Source: Pelargonium cotyledonis (Eukaryota; Streptophyta; Magnoliopsida; Geraniales; Geraniaceae). From it: a DNA stretch of 26,587 bases. The notes below the pieces were generated by a model that searched no databases, was not told the origin of the DNA, and worked only from the letters and a program-made list of their open reading frames with translations. Below, in pieces: positions 11,950-20,959 of this stretch (position 1 is the first letter of the stretch; each line of letters starts with the position of its first letter). Position numbers and translations under genes: made by a program. The DNA lies in assembly GCA_036897625.1 (NCBI GenBank), contig JAYMTA010000577.1, positions 1 through 26,587 of the forward strand, in the 5' to 3' direction.

Positions 11950-12445
11950 TTAGAAACAAATACCCCAAGCATATCATACATAAACAAAGACCCCAGCCGC
12001 GAGCGGATACTAAGTCAGCCAAAACTCAGAGGCTAAACCAAATCAAGTAACAAAATACGAATTAAATCAACCGCACTTCCATTCCTCAGTTCCATCGCAT
12101 TTTCCTAAGAAACAAACAGGAAAAAAACACAGAGGAATAAAGAGAAGAGTGCGCTGAGCGAAGCATGATACATAAGCAAAGAATTCAGCTGCGACCGAAT
12201 ACAAAGTCAACCAAATCAAGCAACAAAATACGAATTACATCAACTACAACTTACACTCCTCAGTTCCATCGCGTTTTCCTAAGAAACAAACAGGAAGCAA
12301 AAAAAGACACAGAGAAGTAGATAGAACAGTACGCTAAACGGAGCATGATCGGAGCACAGTTTCTGCTGGCAATGAGTGCGCGGAGATCGCGGCGAGCCTT
12401 ATCGATCTCCTTGAGATACTCACTGTCGACCACCGGAAACGCCAT
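3426..12445 (-). CDS. APX3: Peroxisomal membrane ascorbate peroxidase, 9 exons, 288 aa
   Basis: Class I haem peroxidase that reduces H2O2 with ascorbate. Exons in transcript order: 12445-12333, 10186-10062, 7802-7753, 6997-6932, 6851-6803, 5753-5671, 5588-5509, 4622-4520, 3623-3426. All eight introns are GT-AG and the frame is continuous from ATG to TGA. Visible residues: distal Arg36, Trp39 and His40 ([13 protein letters not shown]), proximal His160 in [16 protein letters not shown], ascorbate-site Arg169, Trp176 and Asp205. Unlike cytosolic APX (about 250 aa), it has a C-terminal extension: a hydrophobic segment about 259-282 and a basic tail EVRKKMN. This is the membrane-peroxisome/ER targeting layout of APX3/APX5, whose length is about 287 aa. 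The gene spans 9 kb because introns 1, 2, 5 and 7 are large and repeat-filled. APX3 versus APX5 cannot be separated from one locus. Confidence 0.95.
3624..4519 (-). other. APX3 intron 8 (no recognised element)
   Basis: An 896-bp intron with donor GT at 4519-4518 and acceptor CAG at 3626-3624 in transcript order. AT-rich. A phrase near 3880-3930 (GGCTGACCTGAACCGACACG) recalls the eroded dispersed repeats elsewhere in the window. No ORF, RNA gene or clear transposon terminus was seen. Confidence 0.6.
4848..5404. mobile_element. Long-terminal-inverted-repeat (foldback-type) element in APX3 intron 7
   Basis: The left half (from about 4850, ATTTTGGTCTCCAACTATCT onward) is matched, as reverse complement, by the right half ending near 5404. 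Matching phrases in order include GTTTCAATTTGGTCCC against GGAACCAAATTGG-type sequence, TTTTGTTTTGAATTGGT (4964 region) against its complement at 5301-5320, and GTCACGTGGCAACCACTTG (5039 region) against its near-complement at 5215-5235. Arms are over 200 bp and imperfect, leaving a short centre. No coding capacity remains. It resembles the element at 21297-21646, so both are likely non-autonomous MULE/foldback-type transposons. The superfamily is inferred. Confidence 0.65.
5754..6802 (-). other. APX3 intron 5 with a GT microsatellite
   Basis: A 1049-bp intron. It contains a (GT)10 run at 6051-6070 followed by a G-rich stretch to about 6089; on the transcript this reads C-rich then (AC)10. No coding sequence or transposon terminus was identified. 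Open frames here are short and unlike known proteins. Confidence 0.6.
6051..6089 (+). repeat. (GT)10 microsatellite with poly-G flank
   Basis: Ten uninterrupted GT units followed by GGTGGGGGTGAGGGGGGG. A likely length-polymorphic marker inside APX3 intron 5. Confidence 0.95.
6998..7752 (-). other. APX3 intron 3, no recognised element
   Basis: A 755-bp AT-rich intron with the donor directly after the DLYQ codons (GTGAGTGT) and the acceptor TTTGTAG. A 79-residue plus-strand frame at 7273-7512 looks non-coding: AT-rich, hydrophobic, with no family resemblance. Confidence 0.6.
8389..8921 (+). mobile_element. Non-autonomous Helitron, 533 bp, in APX3 intron 2
   Basis: Begins with TC in TCTAATATATATATATATTA, the AT-rich start usual for plant Helitrons, and ends with CTAG (8918-8921). 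The flanks are A (8388) and T (8922), the expected AT target dinucleotide. Eight bases before the terminus is a hairpin, CCCGAGCAACGCTGGG (8894-8909): stems CCC/GGG and AGC/GCT with one bulged G. No Rep/helicase coding sequence is present, so it would depend on an autonomous partner. A small internal direct repeat of AAGATTATATAGGATG lies near the 3' end. Confidence 0.85.
9681..9921. mobile_element. Stowaway/mariner-like MITE, 241 bp, in APX3 intron 2
   Basis: The left end, CTTCCTCCATCCCAAAATGA (9681 on), matches the plant Stowaway terminus type (CTCCCTCCGTCCC). The segment AAATGGGAAAGTGGACACTA (about 9890-9910) is the near-complement of the left subterminal GTGTCCACTTTC-type sequence, so inverted repeats are present but the outer right end has decayed. 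TA flanks the left end (9679-9680) and occurs just after the right end. No ORF. Confidence 0.6.
9954..9985 (+). repeat. (AG)16 microsatellite
   Basis: An uninterrupted AG run ending at GAGAGT. On the APX3 transcript this is a CT tract near the 5' end of intron 2, about 77 bp after the exon 2 donor. Confidence 0.95.
10230..12375 (-). repeat. Degenerate tandem array filling APX3 intron 1 and reaching into exon 1
   Basis: Around a dozen diverged units of roughly 145-250 bp. Anchor words on the plus strand recur in fixed order: CAAATCAAGCAACAAAATAT, then ACTTTCCATT with TTCAATTCCATCACATTTTC, then AGAAACAAACAG, a GA-rich run, then ACACCAAGCGGAGCATGATA. The GCATGAT anchor appears near 11093, 11241, 11576, 11720, 12163 and 12343, with decayed versions near 10870, 11418 and 11969. 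The 12343 copy lies inside coding exon 1. The 20-mer TTTCCTAAGAAACAAACAGG is identical at 12101-12120 and 12275-12294. On the transcript strand a unit reads ATCATGCTCCGCTTGGTGCA, closely matching the exon 1 end ATCATGCTCCGTTTAGC plus donor GTACTG. Apparent ORFs at 10040-11897 are by-products of these repeats. Confidence 0.85.
11918..11946 (+). repeat. (AG)n microsatellite within the intron 1 array
   Basis: An AG run of about 14 units, an expanded version of the GA-rich segment present in most array units. Confidence 0.9.
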
Positions 12446-12830
12446 TGAAACCGACCGGAGCTGAGCTGAGCTTGCTTGAGAGAGAACCAACAAAACTGAT
12501 CAAAGACGAATATGGATTACACAGGTCATACATGGACTCTTACCACACCAGCACAAGAGACTGATCCACCAAATTGATAGACCATCAATGTGATGGTCCT
12601 TCGCGCTCCAGTTCCTCTGATGGGACGTGAGATCGCCACGTGGCTGTGTTACATCCCTTGATCCTTTGACGTACAGTGATTTGACTACAGACTCCTCCGA
12701 TGGGACGTAATCTGGACACGTGGCAATGTTAGATTATGACTGTAAGCTGCAATGTAATTGAGTGACACGTCATTTGGCTTTGGCTTTGACTTTGGTACGA
12801 TACGTCACTATGCCCTTTTTAATTTTTCAA
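12446..12830 (-). promoter_or_regulatory. APX3 5' UTR and promoter with duplicated G-box module
   Basis: Upstream of the APX3 ATG (12445) there are seven ACGT cores within 181 bp, at 12625, 12638, 12669, 12705, 12718, 12767 and 12802. Two are extended G-box/ABRE forms, CCACGTGGC (12636-12644) and ACACGTGGC (12716-12724). They sit in two copies of one module: GATGGGACGT, then the G-box, then a TGTTA end, 80 bp apart. W-box-type TTGAC words occur at about 12666, 12681 and 12786. In other plants such ACGT clusters bind bZIP factors (ABA and stress signalling); that this one does is inference. No clear TATA box was seen. Confidence 0.6.
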
Positions 12831-13332
12831 AATATCCAGTAAATAAAATAAAATAAAAAAGTTTGGCGCTCATGACATTAATTTGTAGTAATTAATCTCA
12901 AGTTGGTATTCATTTATTAGTATTTAATATAATTTGAATAATTGTTTATCATTCCGCTTAAATTAGCTAAATGTAATTATACAATTGAAGACGATTTTGT
13001 TAGTATAAAATAGTCACATTCGTAATTTATTTGTTACATGATTGTGACATTAACAAATTGTTAACAACTCCGCTATGGATTAACATAATTGAGAGGCCAA
13101 ATTAAACCGGCATAGATAGTTTGAGGGGGCAAACAAACACAAAACCATAATGCTCATAAAACAAAGCAAGAGCTTAAAATGGGAAATTTCAGTTGAAATT
13201 GCAAGTTTCAAGAGGTCAATTTGGCAATTATATTTAGTTACAACAATGCACACAAACAAATAAATTGAACAGCAGAGAAAAGAATTGGATTTTCCCAGCA
13301 AAAGACTCCAATAGAAGAAACAAGCAAAGCTC
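12831..13332. other. Spacer between SYT2 3' end and the APX3 promoter
   Basis: AT-rich. The part from about 13040 to 13140 (GAGGCCAAATTAAACCGGC, then GTTTGAGGGGGCAAA) recalls the long-inverted-repeat elements at 4848 and 21297, but no partner arm was found. The last 100-200 bp before 13332 should be the SYT2 3' UTR. No gene seen. Confidence 0.4.
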
Positions 13333-16300
13333 TCAGGTAGCAGTTCTCCACTGCATTTCTATTTGGATTTTCCCGTTCTTTGAGTCGATAAGATGGTACT
13401 TCTCATTGATTCGTTTGTTGTTAACGACATCCGAGAGACTGATATCTGCGTAACCCAACGATTCCTGATTCACGAAGAACACAATGAACAAGTTACGAGT
13501 ACAAAACTATAATTCATAACCTTTTAGTTGTTAACTTCTCACAGCTCAAAATAAACGAAAATCTATGAAATTGGTTTTTGCGTCTCAACGAATTTGATGA
13601 CCGAATTTGATAACATAAAAATACTTTAGTGACCAAACTGGTCAATTACTTACAGTTGAGAGACCATTTTGGTTGTTTCTCTTTCTCTACAGACCATATC
13701 TCGGTCTCATCAGCCCTAGGAGAACTGTTTATACCATTTTGGTACAAACTACTCGTATTACAACTATAATGCGCCGTCAATTATTAGTTTAAACTTTTAG
13801 TTGAATTAGTCTCTTAATATAGCATTTATAGTTTAGTAGAATATTCAAGATCAAGCCTAGAAAAACATTATAAACATATGTACACTTTTTTTTTTCTTTT
13901 TTTATCAGCAAAATACGTATACATTCTTATCAGAAGATTCAGAGCCAGCCATATTATGAACCCGATTTCAAAAATAAATTAACGAAGCGAATTAATTGTA
14001 AATTGTACCTTGGGATGCAGCAGGCCAATCCTAGATGAGCTACTAAAAACTTCAACGTGCATTTTTTCATTTATGGGAGGCTCCTCCAGCACAAATGTGA
14101 ACTCCTCGTCCCATCTTGGATCCCGATTTTTCTTCACATGCTGTTCCAGTAAAAAAAAAAAAAAACTATATAACCATCCAATTTTCCTTGCATATAATTG
14201 AATCATGGGCAATTTGCAAATAAACACCCTATACTAAGCTCTATTTGCATATAGGTCCAATTTTCCCATGGCAGACCCTACTCAACCCAAAAATTAATTA
14301 GGTTAAGTTTATCCGACCTGAAACAAAAAAATGCGGGTCGGATTTCGGGTGGTCGTGGGCTCAGCCCAAGTATAAGGTACTTATATGTCATATGCCCTTA
14401 AAATCACAATTTTGACAAATGCTATTTCTATTGTGTACCTTGGTTTTCTTCTCCTGCCCTTGGAAAAGAAGCCGAACATACGGATTGGTGTGGTGCTTTC
14501 CTTCAACATCTTGAGCTTCGTGAACTGTAACCACGAGTACACCTCCGCCAGCTGGCGTTCCTTCAGGAGCCTTTTGAACTGTATGTGTATCATCATAATC
14601 TTGTGCTAGCTTGTCCTCTTTGAAAGGCTTATACGTCAGTTCCACCATAATTTGTCCCCGGGATTTCTCATTTTGAACATCATTTAAGTCCATATTCTTT
14701 AGGAGATCAAGAGTCATTTCTTTAGGCTCATCAGGGGGAAGTTCTTTCAGGGGAACTACATTCATACCCATCTTGTCGTGCTTGCCAACCTAAGAAAGGT
14801 AACAGTCGACTTGTGATTTTTAAAATTTCAAAACGGTGATCGAGTTGTAACAGTATGTTGAAAGAAAATATACCTGCTCCCAATCATAGACGTTAAGCTC
14901 TAAGGCTTGGGTCTCCGGATCTTTTACAACCAAATTAAACTCTTCATTCCATTCAGGGTTCAAATTCTTGTGCTTCACTGTAGTTTTCTTTGATGAGAGC
15001 TTATCGTCAGTCAGCTTTAGTTTCACATACGGGTCTGATGCGCCCAGAAGATCTTTCTTTTTCAGTTTCATGGCCCTCAGAACTTTGACATGGAGAATAC
15101 CAACTGGCTTCTTCATTGCTCTGCAGGTCACAATATGTACAAATTAGGCTAAACAAAGAATCGACAGTAAGAAATGTCATGACAAGATTTGGGAAGTATT
15201 TGGAATCAGAAACTTACTTTGTTGGATCCATCATCTGTACTTCAAGGGTTTTGGGCCACAAATACATATTGGCAACCTGATCCTTGATAATCTCCTGCAA
15301 ATAGGAAAGCATCCCTAGCGTAGTTAAAACCATGAACTGGGAAAGATAAAACTAGAGTTGCCAATTTAGACCCAAACTCACGGGGCCCGATCGAAATCCG
15401 ACCCAATTAATATTCAGGCTGGGTCAGACAAACCCACATCTCTTTCGTGCTGGGTTTGAGTTAGATCTATTCAAACCAACCCATCACTCAAAGTCTAAAA
15501 CTTATACTCCCTTTAGCTCCGAATTCTAACTATATCATAAAATCACCCGCCAAGGCGTCAATAGCCAGTTATCAAAAGAATCCTACATCAATTTTGATCA
15601 AGAAGCCTAGTCCACCTATTAGCCACTTTCGGGAGCTAAACAGTACGAATTTGAAATAACACAAAAGCCTCAGATCTCTGAATAACTTGACCAGCATGAC
15701 AACAAAACGTAATATGAAACCAAGAGAGGAAGGTAGAGTACCTGGACAAACCTGTAGAGACCAGGTATAGACATAAGATCAGCACCCATCAGCTTCAGAC
15801 CAAAGTCAACATGCGGCTGAAAAGGCAAATAAAGACAATTAATACTTTTTAGCGAGGTTGCTACATGAAATTCATCAAGTAGCTGTCTATGAGCACACAT
15901 CAAATAAACCTAGCCAAGAAGTTCCAAAGGTGTGTATTCAAAATGCAATGAATGAGAATTCTTATACATTTAAATTTAACATGTAAATAATGGATGTATC
16001 TTCAGTAGCAAGAGATCATAACTTCATACTAAGGTGGTTCCACTTAGAGCTGGCAATTTCGGGGTACGGGTTGAAAAGACCTAGCTTAACCCAATATAGA
16101 AAAGGGTCATAGGCTGTGTTGCCTGACCCAACCTGACCCGAAAAATTAATTCTCTATTTTATGCCCAGCTCTAGTTTCCACTAAGCCATTTAACCAACCA
16201 ACTAATGCAAATTAGTTAATTGCTCAGACAATGATGCACTTACACATTCAACTGTTTATTTTTCTGTCCCTCCTAAAAAAAAAACTTTTTTTCTTCTCTA

Positions 16301-19300
16301 GTCATGACTCATGATATATAAAGTGGAATTCTTTTAAGGAAGTTTGCAACAATGGCAAGTAGTTTACATATTGGCATGTGAACTGTAGGTGTTATGTAAC
16401 TAATTTAATTATGCTGAACAGTAAGGAGTGTTTTGTAATTATGTTTCCATCTCACATGTCAATAGATGTTATCTAGCTGCATTGGCATTAAATCTGTCTA
16501 GTACAGGATCATATTATATCCACAAATGCAAAGTAATGAAGGCAATATGGATGCAACCTATTTTCTGAAATTTACTAGGTCCTCCACAAAGGACACTTTT
16601 AATGTTTGTGTCCTAAACGAATTCATGTGATGAAGTCTTACTAAAACTTAATAACTCCGTTATCACACACCTTATCCATGAGAGAGACACAGATTTTTGC
16701 AAAACAAGGAAAGCTTGGAACCAAGGGCTTGAGAGTGATACGTGGCACAGCAAAGACTTGTAGATCCACCACCTGGAAGACAATATAACATAATATATGA
16801 GCCATTCAGTATATGTGCTGCAGTCGAGAATGTAACATTTTTCGACAAATAATCTCAATTCCTTGCAAAGTTGAAGGGAATAACCTGAACGGTTGCTTTC
16901 AATCCAAATGCTTTAACAGCAACAATGACATTAGGATTTGCAGCCCATTTGAAAGATGGTTCCATAATCAACTCCTTCTCATCAGTAACATAAACTTTCA
17001 TGCCTGACAAGAATGAGATGCCAGGATATGGATGAGAATAAGATATTATCGCGGAAAAAAAATCGTTCCAACCATATATGTAGAGGTGGTAATTCAGGTT
17101 TTAGGCTTGGGTTGTGAGAAACTTGACTCCAACCCAAAAGCTTAAGTTGATAGGCGGAGGGCCCAACCCAAAAGCTTAAGTTGATAGATGGAGGGCCCAA
17201 CTTGTATATCAAGTAGCAACGGACTTCACATTCTTTCGATAAGGGATACATTAACACTTTCTCACGTGTGGCCAAATAAGAACCCTAATGTAAATGAAAG
17301 AGAAACTTGACTATTAATTAAAAAATGAGGAATGGGAAAAATTCTACTAACCTTGAAAAGTAGGTGGTAAGGACCCTAATGTAAGTGATTGAAACTCGAC
17401 AGAATCAATTTTATATTTGGGAATTTGCTCAGCAATAATGGGTTTTGCAATAGTCTTCGCAGTCTTACATATTGCCTACACGGAAAAGAAGGTCAAAAGT
17501 ACAGACACAAACTAATAAAAGAAAATATCGTTCACTATTTAGAATTGTAGCTAGATGTAGGGAAACGAACCTTGTCAAGGTACGGCCACATTATCTCAAT
17601 AAACCTGTTTAGCCAATCAACCTTCACACGAAAGGAAGAAAAATATTATCAACAAACTGCAACGGAGTCAAGACTCGAAACAAAATAGCCCAATAACAAA
17701 GTCAAAGACTCTAACTACATACCCGATCATAATCTGGATTTTTCACCCAAAGGGGTATCTCAGGAAGCAACCGCTGCAAGGTTTCTGAGTCTTGCTCAGC
17801 CAATGGACGAATATTGGGATCCTGAAAGGGCCATTAGGAATCCATTTGAATTCTCACTCATTTCATAAGTTCGCAAGGTAAATTCTCAATAATGAAAATA
17901 ACATATATTATTCATAAAACTCGAACATGTATAGTTCTTTTCATTCTTCCATTCTCTACATCTACCTACAACGACACACGCACATATAATTGTCTTAGCA
18001 AGAGATGAAAAAATTGATTATCTTTATAAATAAATAAAAAAAAGGTCTAGTTTCATCATCGCTCTTACTGAACATGTACCATCATTCATGTTGCTGAAAG
18101 AAAACACCCCACGGACTCAACAGGGCCAATACACTATATTGCTTTCAAAAACCTTCTTTTTTTTTCCATAAAAAATAAAATTCATATTACACAGAAGCTT
18201 GCCAGCAATGGCATGAACTTCATGCAGTATCAACAATATCTGACCACTAAGGTAGAATACTCACCAACCTACTAACCTAGAGGAATAAACGATAGCCACT
18301 GGAGACTAAGAGGCCACTTAGGAGGCCCAAAACTTGTCCAGACAGGGGTAAGAGCCTTCGATTCTTCTCTTCCTGCTTGGCAATTCCATCCCTCATGTGT
18401 AAAGACTCACCAAAATCCAGAATACACACACTTTACTTAATTACTTCCACTATAATGTAAGCATTCCAATTCCTCAGCTCCTACACTTCCCGAAAGGCAT
18501 AGCCCAGCTTAAAATTTTCAAAGCACTCGTGTCGGCCTTGTCCAACCCGCGAGAGCTACATTCGGGTTGACTGCTTTGCATAGGAAATGTGTGGGTTGCC
18601 TGATCCCAAATTAATAGAGTATATTTCATACAGCCTGAACACAGTTCAAATTTTGGATGCCCGTGCTTTCGGGTTCAAATAGCTAGCTCTCCATTTAAAT
18701 GTAAACTAAGGGTGACCTTACTCCTTGGGGCATTGTTGGATCAGCTACCTATTACTAGAAAAGCTCAATATGAACTGAACTTGTCTCCTCCATATACACC
18801 TAATCTCATATCCTAAAAGTGGACCAATGCATCTCGTGGTTACCAATGGCGGGTACTAAGCTCCTTCTCATATGATCTATATTTCAATGCACAGACTACT
18901 TACTGGTCCTTCTCAACTGCCACCAAAATACGAACAAAACACAATGCACATATACCAAATCCAGAATCTAAAACTTATAAATTATTTACTTCCAACAAAG
19001 AAATAAACCCAATTCCCCCTAATAATCTAAATTTCACGATTTGTTGGGCTGGAAACAATTTTAACTCTGCATGTTTCCTTTTCTCTTCCCTTTCTCAGCA
19101 ACCAAACAGCTCAATGTGTAAAACAACAGCAATAATTATAATAAACTTAACATCACTCAAAAACAGCAAAATTAACCAAAATCATAAGCAATGCAGAGAA
19201 CAGGGAACAGACCTTGACATCGTTAGGCTGGAAGTAGATGAAGAAGAAGTAACCAACCACAAGACCCACAGAAATCCCAACTCCAAACCCCCACAAACCC

Positions 19301-19323
19301 AGTACAAAACTGATAAAACCCAT
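13333..19323 (-). CDS. SYT2: Plant synaptotagmin (extended-synaptotagmin type), 12 exons, 539 aa
   Basis: Tethers ER to plasma membrane and binds phospholipid through C2 domains; plant SYTs act in membrane repair and trafficking. Exons in order: 19323-19213, 17821-17723, 17621-17571, 17475-17352, 17003-16885, 16772-16671, 15816-15742, 15294-15218, 15120-14874, 14789-14439, 14140-14009, 13464-13333. All introns are GT-AG with continuous frame to TGA. Domains: N-terminal membrane anchor (about 3-31, GFGVGISVGLVVGYFFFIYF), SMP lipid-transfer domain (about 70-250, with PEIPLWVKNPDYDR, GLKLMGADLMSIPGLYRFVQ), C2A (about 258-365) and C2B (about 417-520). C2A keeps the calcium-type acidic set (D276, D282, D332, E334, D340). 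C2B has EGKHHTNPYVR and SSSSRIGLLHPK where Asp residues would be, so it is probably calcium-independent. Arabidopsis SYT1/SYT2 are 537-541 aa. Phrases such as AMKKPVG and VGKHDKMGMN favour SYT2, but orthology is not proven. Confidence 0.95.
13465..14008 (-). other. SYT2 intron 11 with decayed repeat sequence
   Basis: A 544-bp intron. Around 13590-13680 are phrases GATGACCGAATTTGATAAC and GTGACCAAACTGGTCAATTA, then GAGAGACCATTTTGGT, of the same style as the foldback-type elements elsewhere in the window. A poly-T run lies at 13886-13900. No coding sequence. Confidence 0.45.
15355..15480. repeat. Decayed hAT-type repeat in SYT2 intron 7
   Basis: Starts AGAGTTGCCAATTTAGACCC and continues with several CCGACCC, CTGGGTCAG and GGGTTTGAG words. 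This is the same style as the better preserved element at 16045-16173, but without a convincing right end. Two more weak relatives occur at 14265-14370 (intron 10) and 16982-17100 (intron 4). Confidence 0.35.
16045..16173. mobile_element. hAT-like MITE, 129 bp, in SYT2 intron 6
   Basis: Terminal inverted repeats TAGAGCTGGCA at the left and TGCCCAGCTCTA at the right (16162-16173). The flanks TTCCACT (16038-16044) and TTCCACT (16076 offset to 16176-16182) form a 7-bp direct repeat. Adding one mismatched base gives 8 bp, the usual hAT target-site length. The interior is rich in CCCGAA/ACCCAAC words and has no ORF. Confidence 0.7.
17130..17197. repeat. Two tandem 34-bp units, LTR-like fragment, in SYT2 intron 4
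   Basis: CAACCCAAAAGCTTAAGTTG begins at 17130 and again at 17164, each followed by ATAG, a GGAGGG run and GCC. A phrase of this type, in reverse complement, is familiar from 5' regions of plant LTR retrotransposons (inference from memory, not a search). No other LTR feature is nearby. Confidence 0.6.
17822..19212 (-). other. SYT2 intron 1, no clear element
   Basis: A 1391-bp intron after the anchor-encoding exon, with donor GTCTGTTC and acceptor TTTCAG. The region about 18480-18700 is less AT-rich and has words such as CCCGCGAGAGC and GCTTTCGGGTTC, perhaps an old repeat. No coding frame or transposon end could be supported. A large first intron is common in plant genes. Confidence 0.5.
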
Positions 19324-20340
19324 CTCAAAAACACTCTCTCCAACTTTCCCACCACTTTCCTTCTCAGTTTCCCAGCAGCCAAACAGCCCAAAATTAACAA
19401 AACACAGCAAAACCCACTTCGAGTCCTCCTCAAATCCAAGTTTTTCCTACTACCCAGAATAAAAAATTGAGATGGATTTTTGAAAGTTGCAAGAAAAATG
19501 CTTTTAAAATGCCATGGCTCGCTTGGACTTGCCCGATCTGTTCTCTACTTTACTCAGGTGCTCATTTTTGTGATATTTTCTTATTTTTCTCTGAAACAGG
19601 TGTCCGATAAAGATCGATACAGCTTCTAGATTTCTTGCCAGATGGGCTTTACAGGTGTTGAATGGATCGTGACACTGGCGAGAAAATTGTGAGCCGAAAC
19701 TAAAAACACGAATATCGCTAATATATTTGATGCGTTTGGACTTTATTAACTTCTCAGTTTTAGCCATTAATTTGTGTTTTTAACAGTTTTAGTCCCTAAA
19801 TTATTTAAGTATTTATTATCCTCCTCAAAGATATAATGTTGTTTATCGTCATCTCATCAAAAATGCCGCATTGATCAGCCCCAAAAAATCTTTAACCGTT
19901 TCTTTTTATAAAAAATTGTTCCTCACCCTTTTATTACATCTCTTAACTTCTAAGATAAAAATGAAATTCATATTTTGAATCAACTTTTATCGGAATTTGT
20001 GTAAAAAGAGGCTTGAACTCGTTTGGGTTATTGGTTTCATATCACGAGTTGAAATGAAATTTACATGTAAATTTTGCGATATCGTGTGTATTTTTCCAAC
20101 ATGACCTTCAATTTCTTTAAGATAAATCCGTTTAAAGTTTTGATATAGTCAATTTCATGCAACCCAAATTGACAAATTACATATATGGGCTCAAATTTCA
20201 TGTGTCCATCATTTTAATAACAATTGGTCTTAAAATTAACCCGAACAGTTTGAAACAACTCTTTCTATTTAACCAATTGAAGTATACAACAATATTGCTC
20301 TTCCTTTTAACCCGACCCGACCCCACCACACTCCTTACGT
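19324..20340 (-). promoter_or_regulatory. SYT2 5' UTR and upstream region
   Basis: The start context on the minus strand is GAGATGGG. The first ~150 bp upstream are purine-rich on the transcript and should be the 5' UTR. Two overlapping frames at 19182-19439 and 19504-19767 do not resemble proteins. Around 19755-19830 is a phrase like TTTTAGTCCCTAAATTATTT, probably repeat-derived. No TATA box could be assigned with confidence. Confidence 0.4.
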
Positions 20341-20488
20341 ACCGTTGGCAATGAGACTCAAACTTGATACCTCAAAGATAATACAAAGCTCTTAAACCGT
20401 TATGCACGTCGCATACAGTTGGTAAGGAGACTCGAACTCGATTCTTTTAAGATAATACAAAACGCTTATACCGGTTTGCCTAACAAAC
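20341..20488 (-). repeat. Tandem dimer of a 74-bp tRNA-like SINE head
   Basis: Two units, 20341-20414 and 20415-20488, each start with a GTTGGCAATGAGACTC- or GTTGGTAAGGAGACTC-type sequence and share GATAATACAAA at the same place. On the minus strand each has a box B-like GAGTTCGAGTCTCC or AAGTTTGAGTCTC and, upstream, a box A-like CGGTTTAAGAGC or CGGTATAAGCG. This fits two SINE heads in tandem or a dimeric SINE. No A-tail was found. Confidence 0.5.
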
Positions 20489-20734
20489 CTTGATAGTTTG
20501 AAACTACAACTCGACCCTAAATTTGCTACATCTAGTTGTAGCAAATTTCAAGACTAAACTAAAATTTTGACAAGCTTAGGGGTACAACCATTATAAACTA
20601 TAATTAATTGATACAACTATCAATAGAATTTTATAATTTTAGGGACAAAAAACTAATTTACCCTAATAAATAATAAAAAATGCGTTTTTTTTTTCAAGGT
20701 ATAGCTTTTTTCTCTAAAACACGTTATGATTTTG

Positions 20735-20830
20735 CTCTCTGTTTCGGCAATCGGTCGCTTCGGACCCACTAAAAGAGTTATAGTACAGGATCCGAATCCG
20801 AAGCGGTTGAGTTGCTGACGTGGATTTCAA
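20735..20830. repeat. Short inverted repeat in CpG-rich patch
   Basis: TCGGTCGCTTCGGACCC near 20750 is partly complementary to GGATCCGAATCCGAAGCGG near 20788-20806, giving a stem of GCTTCGGA with TCCGAAGC. The segment is richer in CpG than its surroundings. It may be a decayed transposon end; no gene is supported. Confidence 0.4.
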
Positions 20831-20959
20831 ATTTTATTTGTCAATAGTTAAAAACTTAAAGTCAATGTTTTGAGAGAGTAACCAATAGGAGAGTGCCAAG
20901 TGGAACAAGATCTAAGGTACAGTGATGTTGTCGTGAAATCTGCCGCATGCGATTATATT

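Noticed and set aside
12260..12493. 77-residue frame as an independent gene
   Set aside because: It is APX3 exon 1 with upstream leader codons and read-through into intron 1; only 12445-12333 is coding.
12446..13332. Bidirectional promoter
   Set aside because: Both neighbouring genes are on the minus strand; the region is the APX3 promoter and the SYT2 3' end.
14385..14609. Plus-strand frames over SYT2 exons 10 and 11
   Set aside because: Antisense shadows of the spliced exons at 14439-14789 and 14009-14140.
19504..19767. 87-codon minus-strand frame upstream of SYT2
   Set aside because: No family resemblance, and it lies in the presumed promoter/5' UTR; it is a chance frame.
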